Shown piece after piece: positions 26,820-35,176 of a DNA stretch of 64,000 bases; within the stretch, counting starts at the first letter, position 1, and every line of letters starts with the position of its first letter. Position numbers and translations under genes: made by a program. Origin of the DNA: Leptospirales bacterium (GTDB lineage: Bacteria > Spirochaetota > Leptospiria > Leptospirales > Leptonemataceae); the NCBI GenBank assembly GCA_019694655.1, contig JAIBBN010000003.1:62001-126000 (forward strand), read 5' to 3'. The notes under the pieces were generated by a model, which was not told the origin of the DNA, did no database searches, and saw only the letters and a program-made list of their open reading frames with translations.

Positions 26820-27055
26820 TGCCGGGACTGTTGATCATGCTACCCATCGCCATTGTACTGGCCTTGACCTTTCTGGGACTGTTCTTCTGGAGCATGCGCA
26901 ACGGCGACATCGAGGACGCAGAAATGGCTTCGTTGCGCGTGGTCATGGAGGACGATGATGGCGTTGACCTGAGCGTTGGCAGGAATAGCGGCAAAGAATC
27001 CCCCGCAAGGTCAAAGGTCGGCGGCGGCAAATCCGGGGGGAGCGCGCTGGCGTGA
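26819..27055 (+). CDS. ccoS: cbb3-type oxidase assembly protein CcoS
   Basis: A 78-residue small membrane protein: one helix (~4-26) ending in F-F-W-S-M-R-N-G-D-I-E-D, a close match to the CcoS signature (W-A-x-x-x-G-Q-[FY]-[DE]-[DE]) in position. CcoS is needed to insert cofactors into CcoN. The tail is longer and Gly/Ser/Lys-rich. The gene starts inside the ccoH stop and the SafE-like gene's GTG start overlaps its end, showing tight coupling. Confidence 0.85.
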   Translation: MPGLLIMLPIAIVLALTFLGLFFWSMRNGDIEDAEMASLRVVMEDDDGVDLSVGRNSGKESPARSKVGGGKSGGSALA

Positions 27056-27759
27056 GCGCCATGCTTGGCCTCGCGCTCCTGCAGGGCGTGGTGGGCTCCG
27101 TACACTGCGCCGCAATGTGCGGCCCTTTTGCCTGCGCGCTCAGCGCCGGGCAGCGCAGCCTGACGGTTCAACTGCTCTACAATCTCGGTCGCAGCCTTTC
27201 CTATATGACGGCGGGCATGCTGCTCGGCTGGCTTGGCGTGGGCGCAGATGCCTTCTTATTTCGCGATGCCGCCGCGTGGATCGGGGCCTTGCTGATGATT
27301 TACTTCGGTCTGGCCACAATCTTTCCAGCGCTGCAGTGGAAGACGCCAATCAGCAGCTGGATCTATGCGCCCATGCGTATGGCCGGTCGCCTGCTTGGTT
27401 CGCGTGCGGCGCGCAGTGAAAACGCCCTGCTGCTTGGCATCGTCAGCGGACTCTTACCCTGCGGCTTGCTGTATTCGGCCTACGGACTGTCCCTTGCTCA
27501 AGGGCATCCGCTGGGCAGCGCAATGGTGATGTTTGCGTTCAGTCTGGGAGCTTATCCCGTACTGCTTGCGATCGGGCTGCTTAGCGGCGAGGCCGGTCGA
27601 CTGCTTCAGGGGCGGCCGGCGCGCGCCGCCCTTGGTTTGTTGATGCTGCTGGCCGGCTTCTGGATCATTATCATGCGCTACCAGGGTCAAATGCATCACA
27701 GCCATGAGATGGCTCCTGAGCAATCGGCGGCCGAAGCTCCGGCCGGGGTGCTGCGATGA
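27052..27759 (+). CDS. SafE/TauE-like membrane protein of the cbb3 locus
   Basis: A 235-residue membrane protein with about six helices, of the sulfite exporter TauE/SafE-type superfamily (YggW-adjacent/CcoA-like neighbours in other genomes). M-C-G-P-F-A-C-A (residues ~22-29) and G-L-L-P-C-G-L-L-Y (~140-148) are typical of the group found beside ccoS and ccoI. These conserved Cys/His residues suggest a role in metal or thiol handling for oxidase assembly, but the substrate is unproven. GTG 27052 overlaps ccoS; ATG 27061 is possible. It overlaps the ccoI start by four bases. Confidence 0.8.
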   Translation: MSAMLGLALLQGVVGSVHCAAMCGPFACALSAGQRSLTVQLLYNLGRSLSYMTAGMLLGWLGVGADAFLFRDAAAWIGALLMIYFGLATIFPALQWKTPISSWIYAPMRMAGRLLGSRAARSENALLLGIVSGLLPCGLLYSAYGLSLAQGHPLGSAMVMFAFSLGAYPVLLAIGLLSGEAGRLLQGRPARAALGLLMLLAGFWIIIMRYQGQMHHSHEMAPEQSAAEAPAGVLR

Positions 27760-30254
27760 GCGCAGCGCTGAGCGCCGCTGCGCCGGCCGTTGCAAAGCTA
27801 CAGCATTGCAGACATTGTGGTCAGAGTCTTCCGCCGGGCAAGGCGCCCGCCGAGGCCCTTGATCCCGAGACGCAAGGTCCGGTCAGCTTCTGCTGTACGG
27901 GTTGCGCCGGCGCCTTCCAGTGGATCCACGAATCTGGCGCCTCTGCCTACTACCGCTTTCGCAGCGAGTACGCGCCGCGTCCAGGCGAGGGTTTGCCTGA
28001 CGACCTTTACACGATGCTGGAAAAGGAAGCGGCAGCCGATGAGAGCGGCTTTCGCAGCGGCGTCTATCGCCTGGAAGGATTGCATTGTGCCAGTTGCGTC
28101 TGGCTGAACGAGAAACTGCTCTCCCGTCTGCCCGGGGTGGATCAGGTTAAGGTGCAGCTGGCCAGCGGCCGCGTGCGTTTGCGCTGGAATCCGGCAGCAA
28201 GCAGTCTGGCTCAAATCGCCGCCGAGGCGCGACGCGCCGGCTATGTCCTGTCTCCGGCTTCCGGCGCCGAAGGCGGCCGCGAGGACCAGCTCTCGACCGA
28301 TCTTTTGCGTCGCATGGCTCTGGCCGGCTTCTTTGCCGGCAACATCATGCTGATCAGCGTTGCGCTGTATGCGGGCTACTTTGACTTCATGGACCGCTAC
28401 ACGCGAAACTTTTTTCATCTGACCGGCTTTTTACTGGCCACGCCGGTAGTCTTTTATTCGGCGCGCGTTTTTTTCCGCGGCGCCTGGTCGGCCTTGAAGC
28501 TGCGCCTGCTGAGCATGGACATCCTTACTTCGCTGGGAGTACTGCTGGCTTACAGCTACAGTATCTTTGCCACGCTGGCCGAACGAGATCAGGTTTACTT
28601 TGATTCGATCTGCTTTGTAGTTTTTGTGGTGCTGATCGGGCGCTTCATTGAGCGGAGGCTGCGCAGCCGTGCGCTCTACTTGCTGGAAAATCTTGGCAGC
28701 CGTGCGCCGCGCGCGGCGCGCCTGGTCGCTGCCGATGGCATTCACTGGATTCCCAGTTCGCAGATTGCGCCGGGACAGCGCCTGCGCCTGCTGCCCGGCG
28801 AAGCGCTGGCGGCGGATGGCGAACTGCTTGCGGAACGCGCCGAGTGCGATGTTGCCGCTCTCACCGGCGAATTCGAACCGGCCCTCTACCGCCGCGGACA
28901 GGTCATACCAGGCGGTGCAAAGGCCCTGGGGGCCGGCTTTGATATACTGGTTCGACGCGAGGCCTCGGCCAGTTACTTGAGTCGACTTAAAGAACTGGCG
29001 GAGAGCTCCATCGATAGCGCGCCGCGCGGGCAGCTGCTTGCCGAGCGTATTGGCCGCTGGTTTGTCGCCTTTGTTCTTGTGGCGGCGACGGGGACGGCGC
29101 TCTACTGGGCGTGGTGGAAGGGCGATGTCGGCGCGGCGGTTTTGAACACCGTTGCACTCTTGATCGTAGCCTGCCCCTGCGCCTTGAATCTGGCCATTCC
29201 CTCGGCCTCCATTGCTGCGGTGCAGCGGGCCTTCCGACGGGGCGTAGCCCTGCGCGACGCCAGCGCACTGGAGCGGCTGGCGGCGGTGCGAACTATGGTC
29301 TTTGACAAGACGGGCACGCTCACCGCCGGTCGTTTGAAACTTGCCGCTGTTCAGATTCTCGATGCTTCCATCGACGAAGTGCGCGCCCTGCAACTGGCTG
29401 CGGACCTCGAATCCAGTGCGGCCGTGCGTCATCCCCTGGCCGAGGGATTTCGTCGCGCTGCTGGCGCCTCCGCAACCAGCTTTGACTCCGCGACGTTTTC
29501 GCCAGGCTGCGGCGTCGAAGGCAAGGCCGGCGGCGCCGCGTATCGACTGGGCGCACTGCACTGGCTGCAGGCCGACATGCGTGGCGCACTGGCGCCGCCG
29601 CCGATGGCCGCAATCGGCATGAGCGTCTATCTCTGGCAGCTGACAGAAGGGCAAGCCCGCCCCCTGGCCGTGTTTGGATTCGAGGATTCGCTGCGCGAAG
29701 GCGTGCCGGCGATGCTGGCTGAACTCTCGCGACACATGAAGATCTTTTTGCTCAGCGGCGATCATCCGCAAAATGTCGAGCGGCTGGCAATGAGCCTTGG
29801 AATTGTTGATTTTGCCGGCGGCCGACTGCCGGAAGAGAAAAAGGCAATGCTCCGCGACCTCAAGCGGCGCGGCCCGACGGCCATGGTCGGCGACGGCGCC
29901 AATGATTCTGGAGCTCTGGCGCAGGCTGATGTGGCGATCAGTTTTGCCCATGGCGCAGATCTGGCCATTGCGCAGGCCGATCTGCTCTTGCTGAACGAGG
30001 ACCCTGCTGCACTTTCCTATGCGTACCTTCTGGCGCGCTCCATGCGCCGCAAGGTGCGTCAGAATCTGGCCCTGGCCTTCCTCTACAACGCCGCCCTGGC
30101 GCCGCTGGCGATGATCGGACTGCTCAATCCGCTGGTTGGCGCACTTTTTATGGCAGCCAGCTCGATCACGGTGGTTCTCAACTCCCTGGCCCTTCGGTTG
30201 CCGCGGCATATAACCGAAACTGAAAAAGAGCTATGGAACTCCGCGAATACGTAG
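27756..30254 (+). CDS. ccoI: Copper-translocating P-type ATPase of cbb3 assembly
   Basis: An 832-residue P1B-ATPase that moves copper across the inner membrane for CuB insertion. From the N-terminus: a Cys-rich extension (C-R-H-C-G-Q, S-F-C-C-T-G-C), a heavy-metal-associated domain (G-L-H-C-A-S-C-V-W, ~108-116), eight helices with the C-P-C motif (V-A-C-P-C-A-L-N), the phosphorylation site D-K-T-G-T-L-T, the H-P dipeptide (R-H-P-L-A-E-G) and G-D-G-A-N-D-S-G-A-L. The Cys-rich N-terminal extension is typical of FixI/CcoI. Its last ~20 bases overlap the next gene. Confidence 0.95.
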   Translation: MSAALSAAAPAVAKLQHCRHCGQSLPPGKAPAEALDPETQGPVSFCCTGCAGAFQWIHESGASAYYRFRSEYAPRPGEGLPDDLYTMLEKEAAADESGFRSGVYRLEGLHCASCVWLNEKLLSRLPGVDQVKVQLASGRVRLRWNPAASSLAQIAAEARRAGYVLSPASGAEGGREDQLSTDLLRRMALAGFFAGNIMLISVALYAGYFDFMDRYTRNFFHLTGFLLATPVVFYSARVFFRGAWSALKLRLLSMDILTSLGVLLAYSYSIFATLAERDQVYFDSICFVVFVVLIGRFIERRLRSRALYLLENLGSRAPRAARLVAADGIHWIPSSQIAPGQRLRLLPGEALAADGELLAERAECDVAALTGEFEPALYRRGQVIPGGAKALGAGFDILVRREASASYLSRLKELAESSIDSAPRGQLLAERIGRWFVAFVLVAATGTALYWAWWKGDVGAAVLNTVALLIVACPCALNLAIPSASIAAVQRAFRRGVALRDASALERLAAVRTMVFDKTGTLTAGRLKLAAVQILDASIDEVRALQLAADLESSAAVRHPLAEGFRRAAGASATSFDSATFSPGCGVEGKAGGAAYRLGALHWLQADMRGALAPPPMAAIGMSVYLWQLTEGQARPLAVFGFEDSLREGVPAMLAELSRHMKIFLLSGDHPQNVERLAMSLGIVDFAGGRLPEEKKAMLRDLKRRGPTAMVGDGANDSGALAQADVAISFAHGADLAIAQADLLLLNEDPAALSYAYLLARSMRRKVRQNLALAFLYNAALAPLAMIGLLNPLVGALFMAASSITVVLNSLALRLPRHITETEKELWNSANT

Positions 30255-31666
30255 CGCTGACCGGCGCGTTGAAATCATCGCAACCTGTCCGATTGCCGAT
30301 CAGCGTTCTGGCCAGCACACAGCAAAACCTGGCTGTCGGTCTGCTGGCCAACGCCCTGGCCGATATTGGCGCCGCTCATCTGCAACCAGCAATCAATCTG
30401 GCCGTTCAGGAATTGCTGAACAACGCCGAGCTGGCGCTGCACTTTGAAGACTTCCTGAGCAGCAGCGGTCGCCAGGCGGACGATCCGGAAGGAAGATCGG
30501 CCTTTGCTGGCGAGTGGAAAGAGAAAAGCGCGGCATTGCGCGCCGCCCTGCGCAAGAAGCCGCCGCGCATTCAACTGGAGCTCAAAATCGAAAATGGCGA
30601 ACTGTTTGTCGCCGTTCATGGTTTGGGCGCGCTCTATCCATTTCAGGAGGAGCGTATCCGCCAGCGTTTGCAGGCGGCAGCAGCGGCGGACAGTTTACAA
30701 TCACTGGAGAAGATGAACTGGAAAACAGAACAGGGCGGCGGCCTTGGCGTAGCGGTCGCTGCCATTGCCCTGCGCCGGGCCGGCGGAGAGCTGCAGTTCC
30801 ACAAGAGCGCCGAGGGCGTTCGCTTCCAATTCAAGGTCGCTCCGGCGCGCGCCGCCGAGGAGCGGGTCGATCCGGGCGTTCTGCTCGAACTGGAGGCGAT
30901 CCCGGCTTTTCCCGAGCACATTCGCAAACTGCGCGAACTCTGCGACTCGCCGGTCTCCAGTCTGAAGCAAGTCGCTGATTTTTTGAATCGCGAGCCGGCG
31001 CTGGCCAGCGGCATCATTCGCCTGGCCAACAGCGGCGGCTTTGCCGGCGGCAATATCATTGATCTACACGAGGCGGTGAAGATCGTCGGGCTTCGCAATA
31101 TTTCTCAGCTCTTGTTGCAAGTGGGCGCTCTGGAAGTGCTGACCGCACGTTATGGCGGCAATGAGGAATTGATTGAACATCCCGTGCGCGTAGCATCCTT
31201 TGCTCGCTCGCTGGCCAAACGAAACAAGCGCGCAGCACTGGCCGATCAGGCCTATGTCGGCGGCTTGCTGCACGATCTAGGCAAACTGGTGCTGTACGCC
31301 GCGACGCGTAATCGTCCGGGATACGATTTTCTAAGTCATCATCGCAGCCGCAATAGCGTGGTGGAGATCGAAGAACTGGCCTGGGGCGTCGGACATGCGC
31401 GGGTAGGCGCCATGCTGGCTGCCAAATGGAATTTCCCTGCGCCCTTGATCGCCGCCATCGAGCGCCACCACGCGCCCCTGGCAACAGCCGACGCCCACCG
31501 CGACTTGTGTGACATGGTTTATCTGGCCAATGCTATGGCTGACAGTCTCGACGGCCAGTTGGACTTTTACTGTCTGGATCCGGGCGTTCTGGAGCGCTTC
31601 AATTTGACCAGCGAAGAGGCGTTCCTGATGCTCTCTTCGGCCCTGGACAGCGAAGCCTCGCGCTAA
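30233..31666 (+). CDS. HDOD-domain protein with an N-terminal ATPase-like domain
   Basis: A 477-residue cytosolic protein. The N-terminal half (~30-205) resembles a GHKL (histidine-kinase-type) ATPase: N-box-like A-V-Q-E-L-L-N-N-A and late G-G-L-G-V-A-V-A-A-I-A-L-R-R-A-G-G. The Asp of the G1 box is not clear, so ATP binding is uncertain. The C-terminal half (~220-420) is an HDOD domain, with L-L-H-D-L-G-K and H-H-A-P-L, used in bacteria for signalling and second-messenger-linked control. It begins within the end of ccoI (22-base overlap), so it is probably co-expressed, though functional links to the oxidase are unproven. Confidence 0.8.
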   Translation: MELREYVALTGALKSSQPVRLPISVLASTQQNLAVGLLANALADIGAAHLQPAINLAVQELLNNAELALHFEDFLSSSGRQADDPEGRSAFAGEWKEKSAALRAALRKKPPRIQLELKIENGELFVAVHGLGALYPFQEERIRQRLQAAAAADSLQSLEKMNWKTEQGGGLGVAVAAIALRRAGGELQFHKSAEGVRFQFKVAPARAAEERVDPGVLLELEAIPAFPEHIRKLRELCDSPVSSLKQVADFLNREPALASGIIRLANSGGFAGGNIIDLHEAVKIVGLRNISQLLLQVGALEVLTARYGGNEELIEHPVRVASFARSLAKRNKRAALADQAYVGGLLHDLGKLVLYAATRNRPGYDFLSHHRSRNSVVEIEELAWGVGHARVGAMLAAKWNFPAPLIAAIERHHAPLATADAHRDLCDMVYLANAMADSLDGQLDFYCLDPGVLERFNLTSEEAFLMLSSALDSEASR

Positions 31667-31667
31667 G

Positions 31668-31707
31668 GCGACGCGATCCTGGCAGCAGGCCTGTTAGCTA
31701 GCGTCGC
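31668..31707. terminator. Possible terminator hairpin between convergent genes
   Basis: GCGACGC (31668-31674) pairs perfectly with GCGTCGC (31701-31707), and the 26-base loop contains a CCTG/CAGG inner pair. It lies at the 3' ends of two convergent genes, which fits a terminator, but there is no T-run on either strand. Confidence 0.35.
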
Positions 31708-33155
31708 AGGTCGCCCAGGCGGCGCACAAATTTCACGATCTGGTAGTTCCAGCGATAGAAAATGAAACGCAGCGGTCGCGACTGGTAGCGGCAGACGTGG
31801 CCCACAGGCAGGCTGCGGTTGCGGCGATTGCTCCAGGTGATTTGCCCGCGAACGGAAATTGGCCGCCAGCGGCCGGGCAGTCCGTCGCTTTCCTGACCAT
31901 TGAGGTCGCCAAAGCGCAGCGTAAGGATTTCGCCGTCGGCAAAACTTTCGAGCGCCGATAAGAATACGCCCGTAGGTCGAAGATCAAAAAGGCTGAGCGT
32001 GACTTCGCGTCCGTCCTGCCGCGCTACGGCTGCGCCGCAAACAGCCGGCGTGCGCAACATCAGGTCGCGAAAATAGAGAAAGTTGATTTTATCGCTCAAC
32101 AACAGCAGTACTGCAACCGCCGCCGGAAAAAGTGAAAACAGCGAATGAATCAGCGGGCCATCGAGGTCCGGCAAGCGTCGCGGAAGTTGCAACGGATCAT
32201 GCAATAGCCACGCGGCAAGCGCCGCCAGCAGGAAGAAGACTCCAGCTGCCGTGCGCCAGGGTCCCCAGACCGAAAGCAGTAGTTGCGGCGTTTCCTCGGG
32301 CGCTTCTTGCATTTCATCGAGGCGCTTCTCATACTCGCGCTGGGCGAGCGCCACATCGAGATCGTCCGCGTCGATGCCTATCATCTGCAGTACATTTCGT
32401 CCAAACTGGACGCGGGCCTGGGCCAGGGTCAGCTCCAGCCAGATCATGCCAATAATCAAAAGCGGCGAGATCAGGTAGACCGCCGCTCCGCCGCGCAAGA
32501 TCATCCAATCGTAGAGTCCGTGGATCAGGATCGGCCAGAACAAAGCAGCGAAGATTCGTCGGTAGCGGCGCAGGGAGAGCCAGCCGCTACCGGTTCGCTG
32601 CGCTGAGGCTGCGGCCGCTTCACTCTCTGTTGCCTGGAGCGATTCGGATTCCTGCAGTTGCAAAAAGGAAGGGCTGGAGAGCAGGGACATGGATACGAAC
32701 CAGGCCATGATGCCCGAGAGGAATGCATGCAGCGGGATGCAGGTTAGACTGCGCAGTAGAATGACGTAGCCCGGAAAGCCGGCCGCATAGTACAGATTCT
32801 CGGCTACCGCAAAGCCCAGACCAATGAGAATTCCATCGAACACGCCTTCCACGGCGGTGAAGGTTTCGCTACTGCGCCGGAGCACGTTGTAAATAAACAG
32901 GAAGCGCACCAGCTCCTCGATGGCCGAAGCGTGCAGGAATGCTTCGATCAAAGGGCTATTGTCTGCTGGCAGGAGCTGGTGCAGTGCGCGCTGAACCAGC
33001 ATGGTCAAGGAGGCGCTGAAAAGGCCGAGAAAGAAGGCGCGGCTTTGCAGGATGATCGAACGGCGAAAGACGAAGTGCCTGAAGTAAGCGAAAAAGAATA
33101 CGGCAAAGACCCCCAGGGGGGCCGCTACCTTGACTACGCTTTCCAGTTTTTCCAT
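31698..33155 (-). CDS. PrsW-type intramembrane protease fused to a PilZ-like domain
   Basis: A 485-residue protein with about eight to nine membrane helices. The protease motif is visible: E-E-L-V-R-F (Glu80/81), G-F-A-V-A-E-N (Glu119/Asn120) and C-I-P-L-H-A-F (His143), as in the PrsW/CAAX-type Abi superfamily that cleaves anti-sigma factors. After two more helices, the last ~110 residues form a beta domain with F-D-L-R-P-T-G-V-F (D-x-R-x-x-G, the PilZ-like motif with Arg for Ser) and a Trp/Arg-rich strand region. Joining a membrane protease to a PilZ-like sensor is unusual. Start ATG 33155. Confidence 0.7.
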   Translation of the reverse strand: MEKLESVVKVAAPLGVFAVFFFAYFRHFVFRRSIILQSRAFFLGLFSASLTMLVQRALHQLLPADNSPLIEAFLHASAIEELVRFLFIYNVLRRSSETFTAVEGVFDGILIGLGFAVAENLYYAAGFPGYVILLRSLTCIPLHAFLSGIMAWFVSMSLLSSPSFLQLQESESLQATESEAAAASAQRTGSGWLSLRRYRRIFAALFWPILIHGLYDWMILRGGAAVYLISPLLIIGMIWLELTLAQARVQFGRNVLQMIGIDADDLDVALAQREYEKRLDEMQEAPEETPQLLLSVWGPWRTAAGVFFLLAALAAWLLHDPLQLPRRLPDLDGPLIHSLFSLFPAAVAVLLLLSDKINFLYFRDLMLRTPAVCGAAVARQDGREVTLSLFDLRPTGVFLSALESFADGEILTLRFGDLNGQESDGLPGRWRPISVRGQITWSNRRNRSLPVGHVCRYQSRPLRFIFYRWNYQIVKFVRRLGDLRR

Positions 33156-33189
33156 CTTCAGATATGCTCAGCGTACCGGAAAGCCTGTA

Positions 33190-33228
33190 GAGAAAAAAAA
33201 CGCTCCGGCCGTTTCCAACCGGAGCGTT
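33190..33228 (-). terminator. Intrinsic terminator
   Basis: On the minus strand: AACGCTCCGG, 10-base loop, CCGGAGCGTT, then a run of eight T. The perfect 10-bp GC stem plus T-run is a textbook Rho-independent terminator, 23 bases past the stop of the repeat lipoprotein gene. Confidence 0.92.
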
Positions 33229-33250
33229 TCGCCTCGAAGCAAAGGACCGA

Positions 33251-34891
33251 TCAGGCGTTTGGGCGCAGGCGTCGGTAGGCGTAGATTCCAGCCAAACCAA
33301 GGGCTGAGATCAACACGGTAGCGGCAAGCGCAAAGACGCCGCCATTGCCTGATTTGCGCAAATAGCCGGCCAGCGCCGAACGGTGCGATTCGCCAATGCG
33401 CTCCAGTTTGATGCTGCGGATTTTTACGTTTGCATCATAGTCGCCTTCTTTGAAGCTATCGTTCAACCAGGTGACCAGGAGCAGCTGATTGCCGCCGGTC
33501 AGGTCAATTGTCGTTGATCCGCTCTTGTACTTGTTGTCGGCGGCTTCGACGTTCAACGCGGCGGTTACGCCATCGGCGGCCAGTAAGAGCTGAAAGGCAT
33601 CGTATCCGCGCGGGAGTTTCAGCTCGCCGTGATTTCTGGCCTCCACCGTAACGCGGTACTGTCCCGCCGGCAGATTGGCAAAGCAGAAGCCAGCGGCCTG
33701 GTTTTGCCAGTAGGTGTAGAGCGCGCCCTCGTCATCCAGGAAGAAACGGCCATTGGTGTAGCACATTTCTGATCCGCTGCGGTCCAGAGAGGATGCGGCG
33801 CTGACGCCATCAGCGTCCTCTACCCACACATCGCCAATCTGAATGTTTGCATCATAGACGCCTTCCAGATAAGCGTCGTTGGTCCAGACCAGGTTCAACT
33901 CCGGATTTCCTTCTTCCAGTTGGACCAGTACGGAGCCCGTATTCCATTCGCTGTCTGATGCTTTGATCAGCATGCTGCCAAGGACTCTGTCACTGTGACG
34001 ATCTTTGACCAGCACGATGAAGCTGGTGTAGAAAGAGGGCAGGGGGCCGTGGATATTGCGCGCCTTCACATGGAGACGGACCCAGCCGCTATTGCACTGG
34101 TGGAGTACTTTGGCGACCAGTTCCTGATCTTGCCAGTAGGTGTGCAGCAGGCGGTCGCCGCTGTTGCCATCGGTATACCATTTTCCGCCCTCCGGATGCA
34201 GTTGGACGGTGCGCTTGCTGCAATCGTCGCCGCTGGCGTTTTCATCATCAGAGTTGCCGTTACCGTTACCGCCAGCATTTCCATTGCCGTTGCCGCCAGC
34301 GTTACCATTGCCGTTGCCATTGCCGCCAGTATTGCCTGAACCGCTGTCGCTATCGCCGCTGCCTGATCCGCTGCCACTATCGGCGCTGCCTGATCCGCTG
34401 CCGCTATCGGCGCTGCCAGAGCCGCTGCCGCTGTCGCCGCTGCCAGAGCCGCTGCCGCTGTCGCCACTGCCAGAGCCGCTGCCGCTATCGCCACTGCCTG
34501 ATCCGCTGCCGCTATCGGCGCTGCCAGAGCCGCTGCCGCTACCATTGTCGGCGACCTGGTCCGTATCGCTGCCGCTCTGACCGTCGTCGCCTGGAGGAGT
34601 CTCCTCGCCCCAGCCGCCGCCGCTGTCTTCATCCCCGCCAACTACGACGCCGCTGCCGCCGCCGCCCGAGCTTGTATCGCCCGGCGCCGGATCAGCCGGC
34701 GGATCCAGTGTAACCGGTTCGGTGGCCGGGGTGTCTCCGGCGGAACCGCTGTAGTCATCAGGCGTTACGCCCGGTCCGCCAAGTCCCGCCAGCAGAAGTA
34801 ATGGCAGCAGATTGTCATCGCTGCCGCCACAGGTGGTTGCTCCGCCGCTCAGCAGCGCAACCAGCAACGCTCCAGTAATAATACGCTTCAT
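33251..34891 (-). CDS. Surface lipoprotein with Ser-Gly repeats, two CBM60-like modules and a C-terminal anchor
   Basis: A 546-residue exported protein. A signal peptide ends at a relaxed lipobox (G-A-T-T-C-G, Cys21). Residues ~70-225 are low complexity: Gly/Asp/Ser, then seven 9-residue units D-S-G-S-G-S-G-S-[GA] (126-188), then A-G-G-N-G-N-G-N repeats. Two beta modules follow (~228-355, ~370-505); each has Y-W-Q-[DN]-Q early and, near the end, [LV]-x-W-x-N-D-x-x-x-E-G-x-Y-D-A-N-[IV]-x-I, like calcium-dependent CBM60/CBM36 xylan-binding modules. A C-terminal membrane helix and R-R-L-R tail end the protein. AAGGAAAG precedes the ATG. Probably surface-exposed glycan binding; inferred. Confidence 0.8.
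   Translation of the reverse strand: MKRIITGALLVALLSGGATTCGGSDDNLLPLLLLAGLGGPGVTPDDYSGSAGDTPATEPVTLDPPADPAPGDTSSGGGGSGVVVGGDEDSGGGWGEETPPGDDGQSGSDTDQVADNGSGSGSGSADSGSGSGSGDSGSGSGSGDSGSGSGSGDSGSGSGSADSGSGSGSADSGSGSGSGDSDSGSGNTGGNGNGNGNAGGNGNGNAGGNGNGNSDDENASGDDCSKRTVQLHPEGGKWYTDGNSGDRLLHTYWQDQELVAKVLHQCNSGWVRLHVKARNIHGPLPSFYTSFIVLVKDRHSDRVLGSMLIKASDSEWNTGSVLVQLEEGNPELNLVWTNDAYLEGVYDANIQIGDVWVEDADGVSAASSLDRSGSEMCYTNGRFFLDDEGALYTYWQNQAAGFCFANLPAGQYRVTVEARNHGELKLPRGYDAFQLLLAADGVTAALNVEAADNKYKSGSTTIDLTGGNQLLLVTWLNDSFKEGDYDANVKIRSIKLERIGESHRSALAGYLRKSGNGGVFALAATVLISALGLAGIYAYRRLRPNA
34346..34516 (-). repeat. 27-base tandem repeat coding for a Ser-Gly linker
   Basis: Seven near-identical 27-base units, each coding D-S-G-S-G-S-G-S-[GA]. 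The period shows directly in the DNA as recurring GGCTCTGGCAGCGGCGA-like blocks. Copy number is likely to vary between strains through slippage. Downstream (34247-34333) are further, less regular Asn/Gly repeats. Confidence 0.85.
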
Positions 34892-35176
34892 AGTGCTTTC
34901 CTTTTTCCCCGCGCCAACGAGTCGTCCTCGAATATCGCGTTACTACAGTCTTATATACGGTCAGCCTCCCATTCCCATTACCGGCTCACTATGAGATTTC
35001 TGCCGCAGATGTTCAGAAAGTGCTAAAATCAGGCCTTGCGGGGGGGGCTGGCAAAGCTCCCAATGATGGCCGCTCGGCGACGACCCAGCCCCTGTCGCGG
35101 GGCGCTCAGGACGCAATTTCTTAAATATTGACTTATTCGATCGTTATTTGAGCCTTGGCTGCACGGCCCCTCTCTC
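34892..35176. promoter_or_regulatory. Divergent regulatory region of the lipoprotein and sulfate operons
   Basis: 285 bases with no gene. A TATATAAG-type box lies at 34951-34957 on the minus strand, a possible -10 for the lipoprotein gene. On the plus strand there is an 8-base G run and hairpins (GGGGGCT/AGCTCCC around 35042-35061; GCCCC-TGTCGC-GGGGC at 35088-35103), followed by TTGACT (35128-35133) and an AT-rich dyad before the Rrf2 gene. No known riboswitch consensus fits. Confidence 0.5.
35125..35147 (+). promoter_or_regulatory. Candidate Rrf2-type operator
   Basis: Imperfect dyad ATATTGA-N9-TCGTTAT (5 of 7 positions symmetric), about 30 bases before the Rrf2 gene and overlapping a TTGACT box. 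Rrf2 family repressors such as IscR bind dyads of the form ATA...GACT...TAT. Autoregulation is therefore plausible but unproven. Confidence 0.4.

Noticed and set aside
28431-30209. Long open frame antisense to ccoI
   Set aside because: Its residues are low in recognisable motifs and it mirrors the GC-rich codon pattern of ccoI, which has a full set of family motifs.
34346-34516. CRISPR-like array
   Set aside because: The repeats are contiguous and in frame, with no variable spacers; they code a protein linker.
34066-34641. Ala/Thr-rich open frame in another frame of the repeat region
   Set aside because: A by-product of the 27-base repeats; the lipoprotein frame has a signal peptide, ribosome binding site and terminator.
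35000-35110. Riboswitch upstream of the sulfate operon
   Set aside because: There are hairpins and a G run, but no match by eye to SAM, cobalamin, ZTP or other consensus cores.
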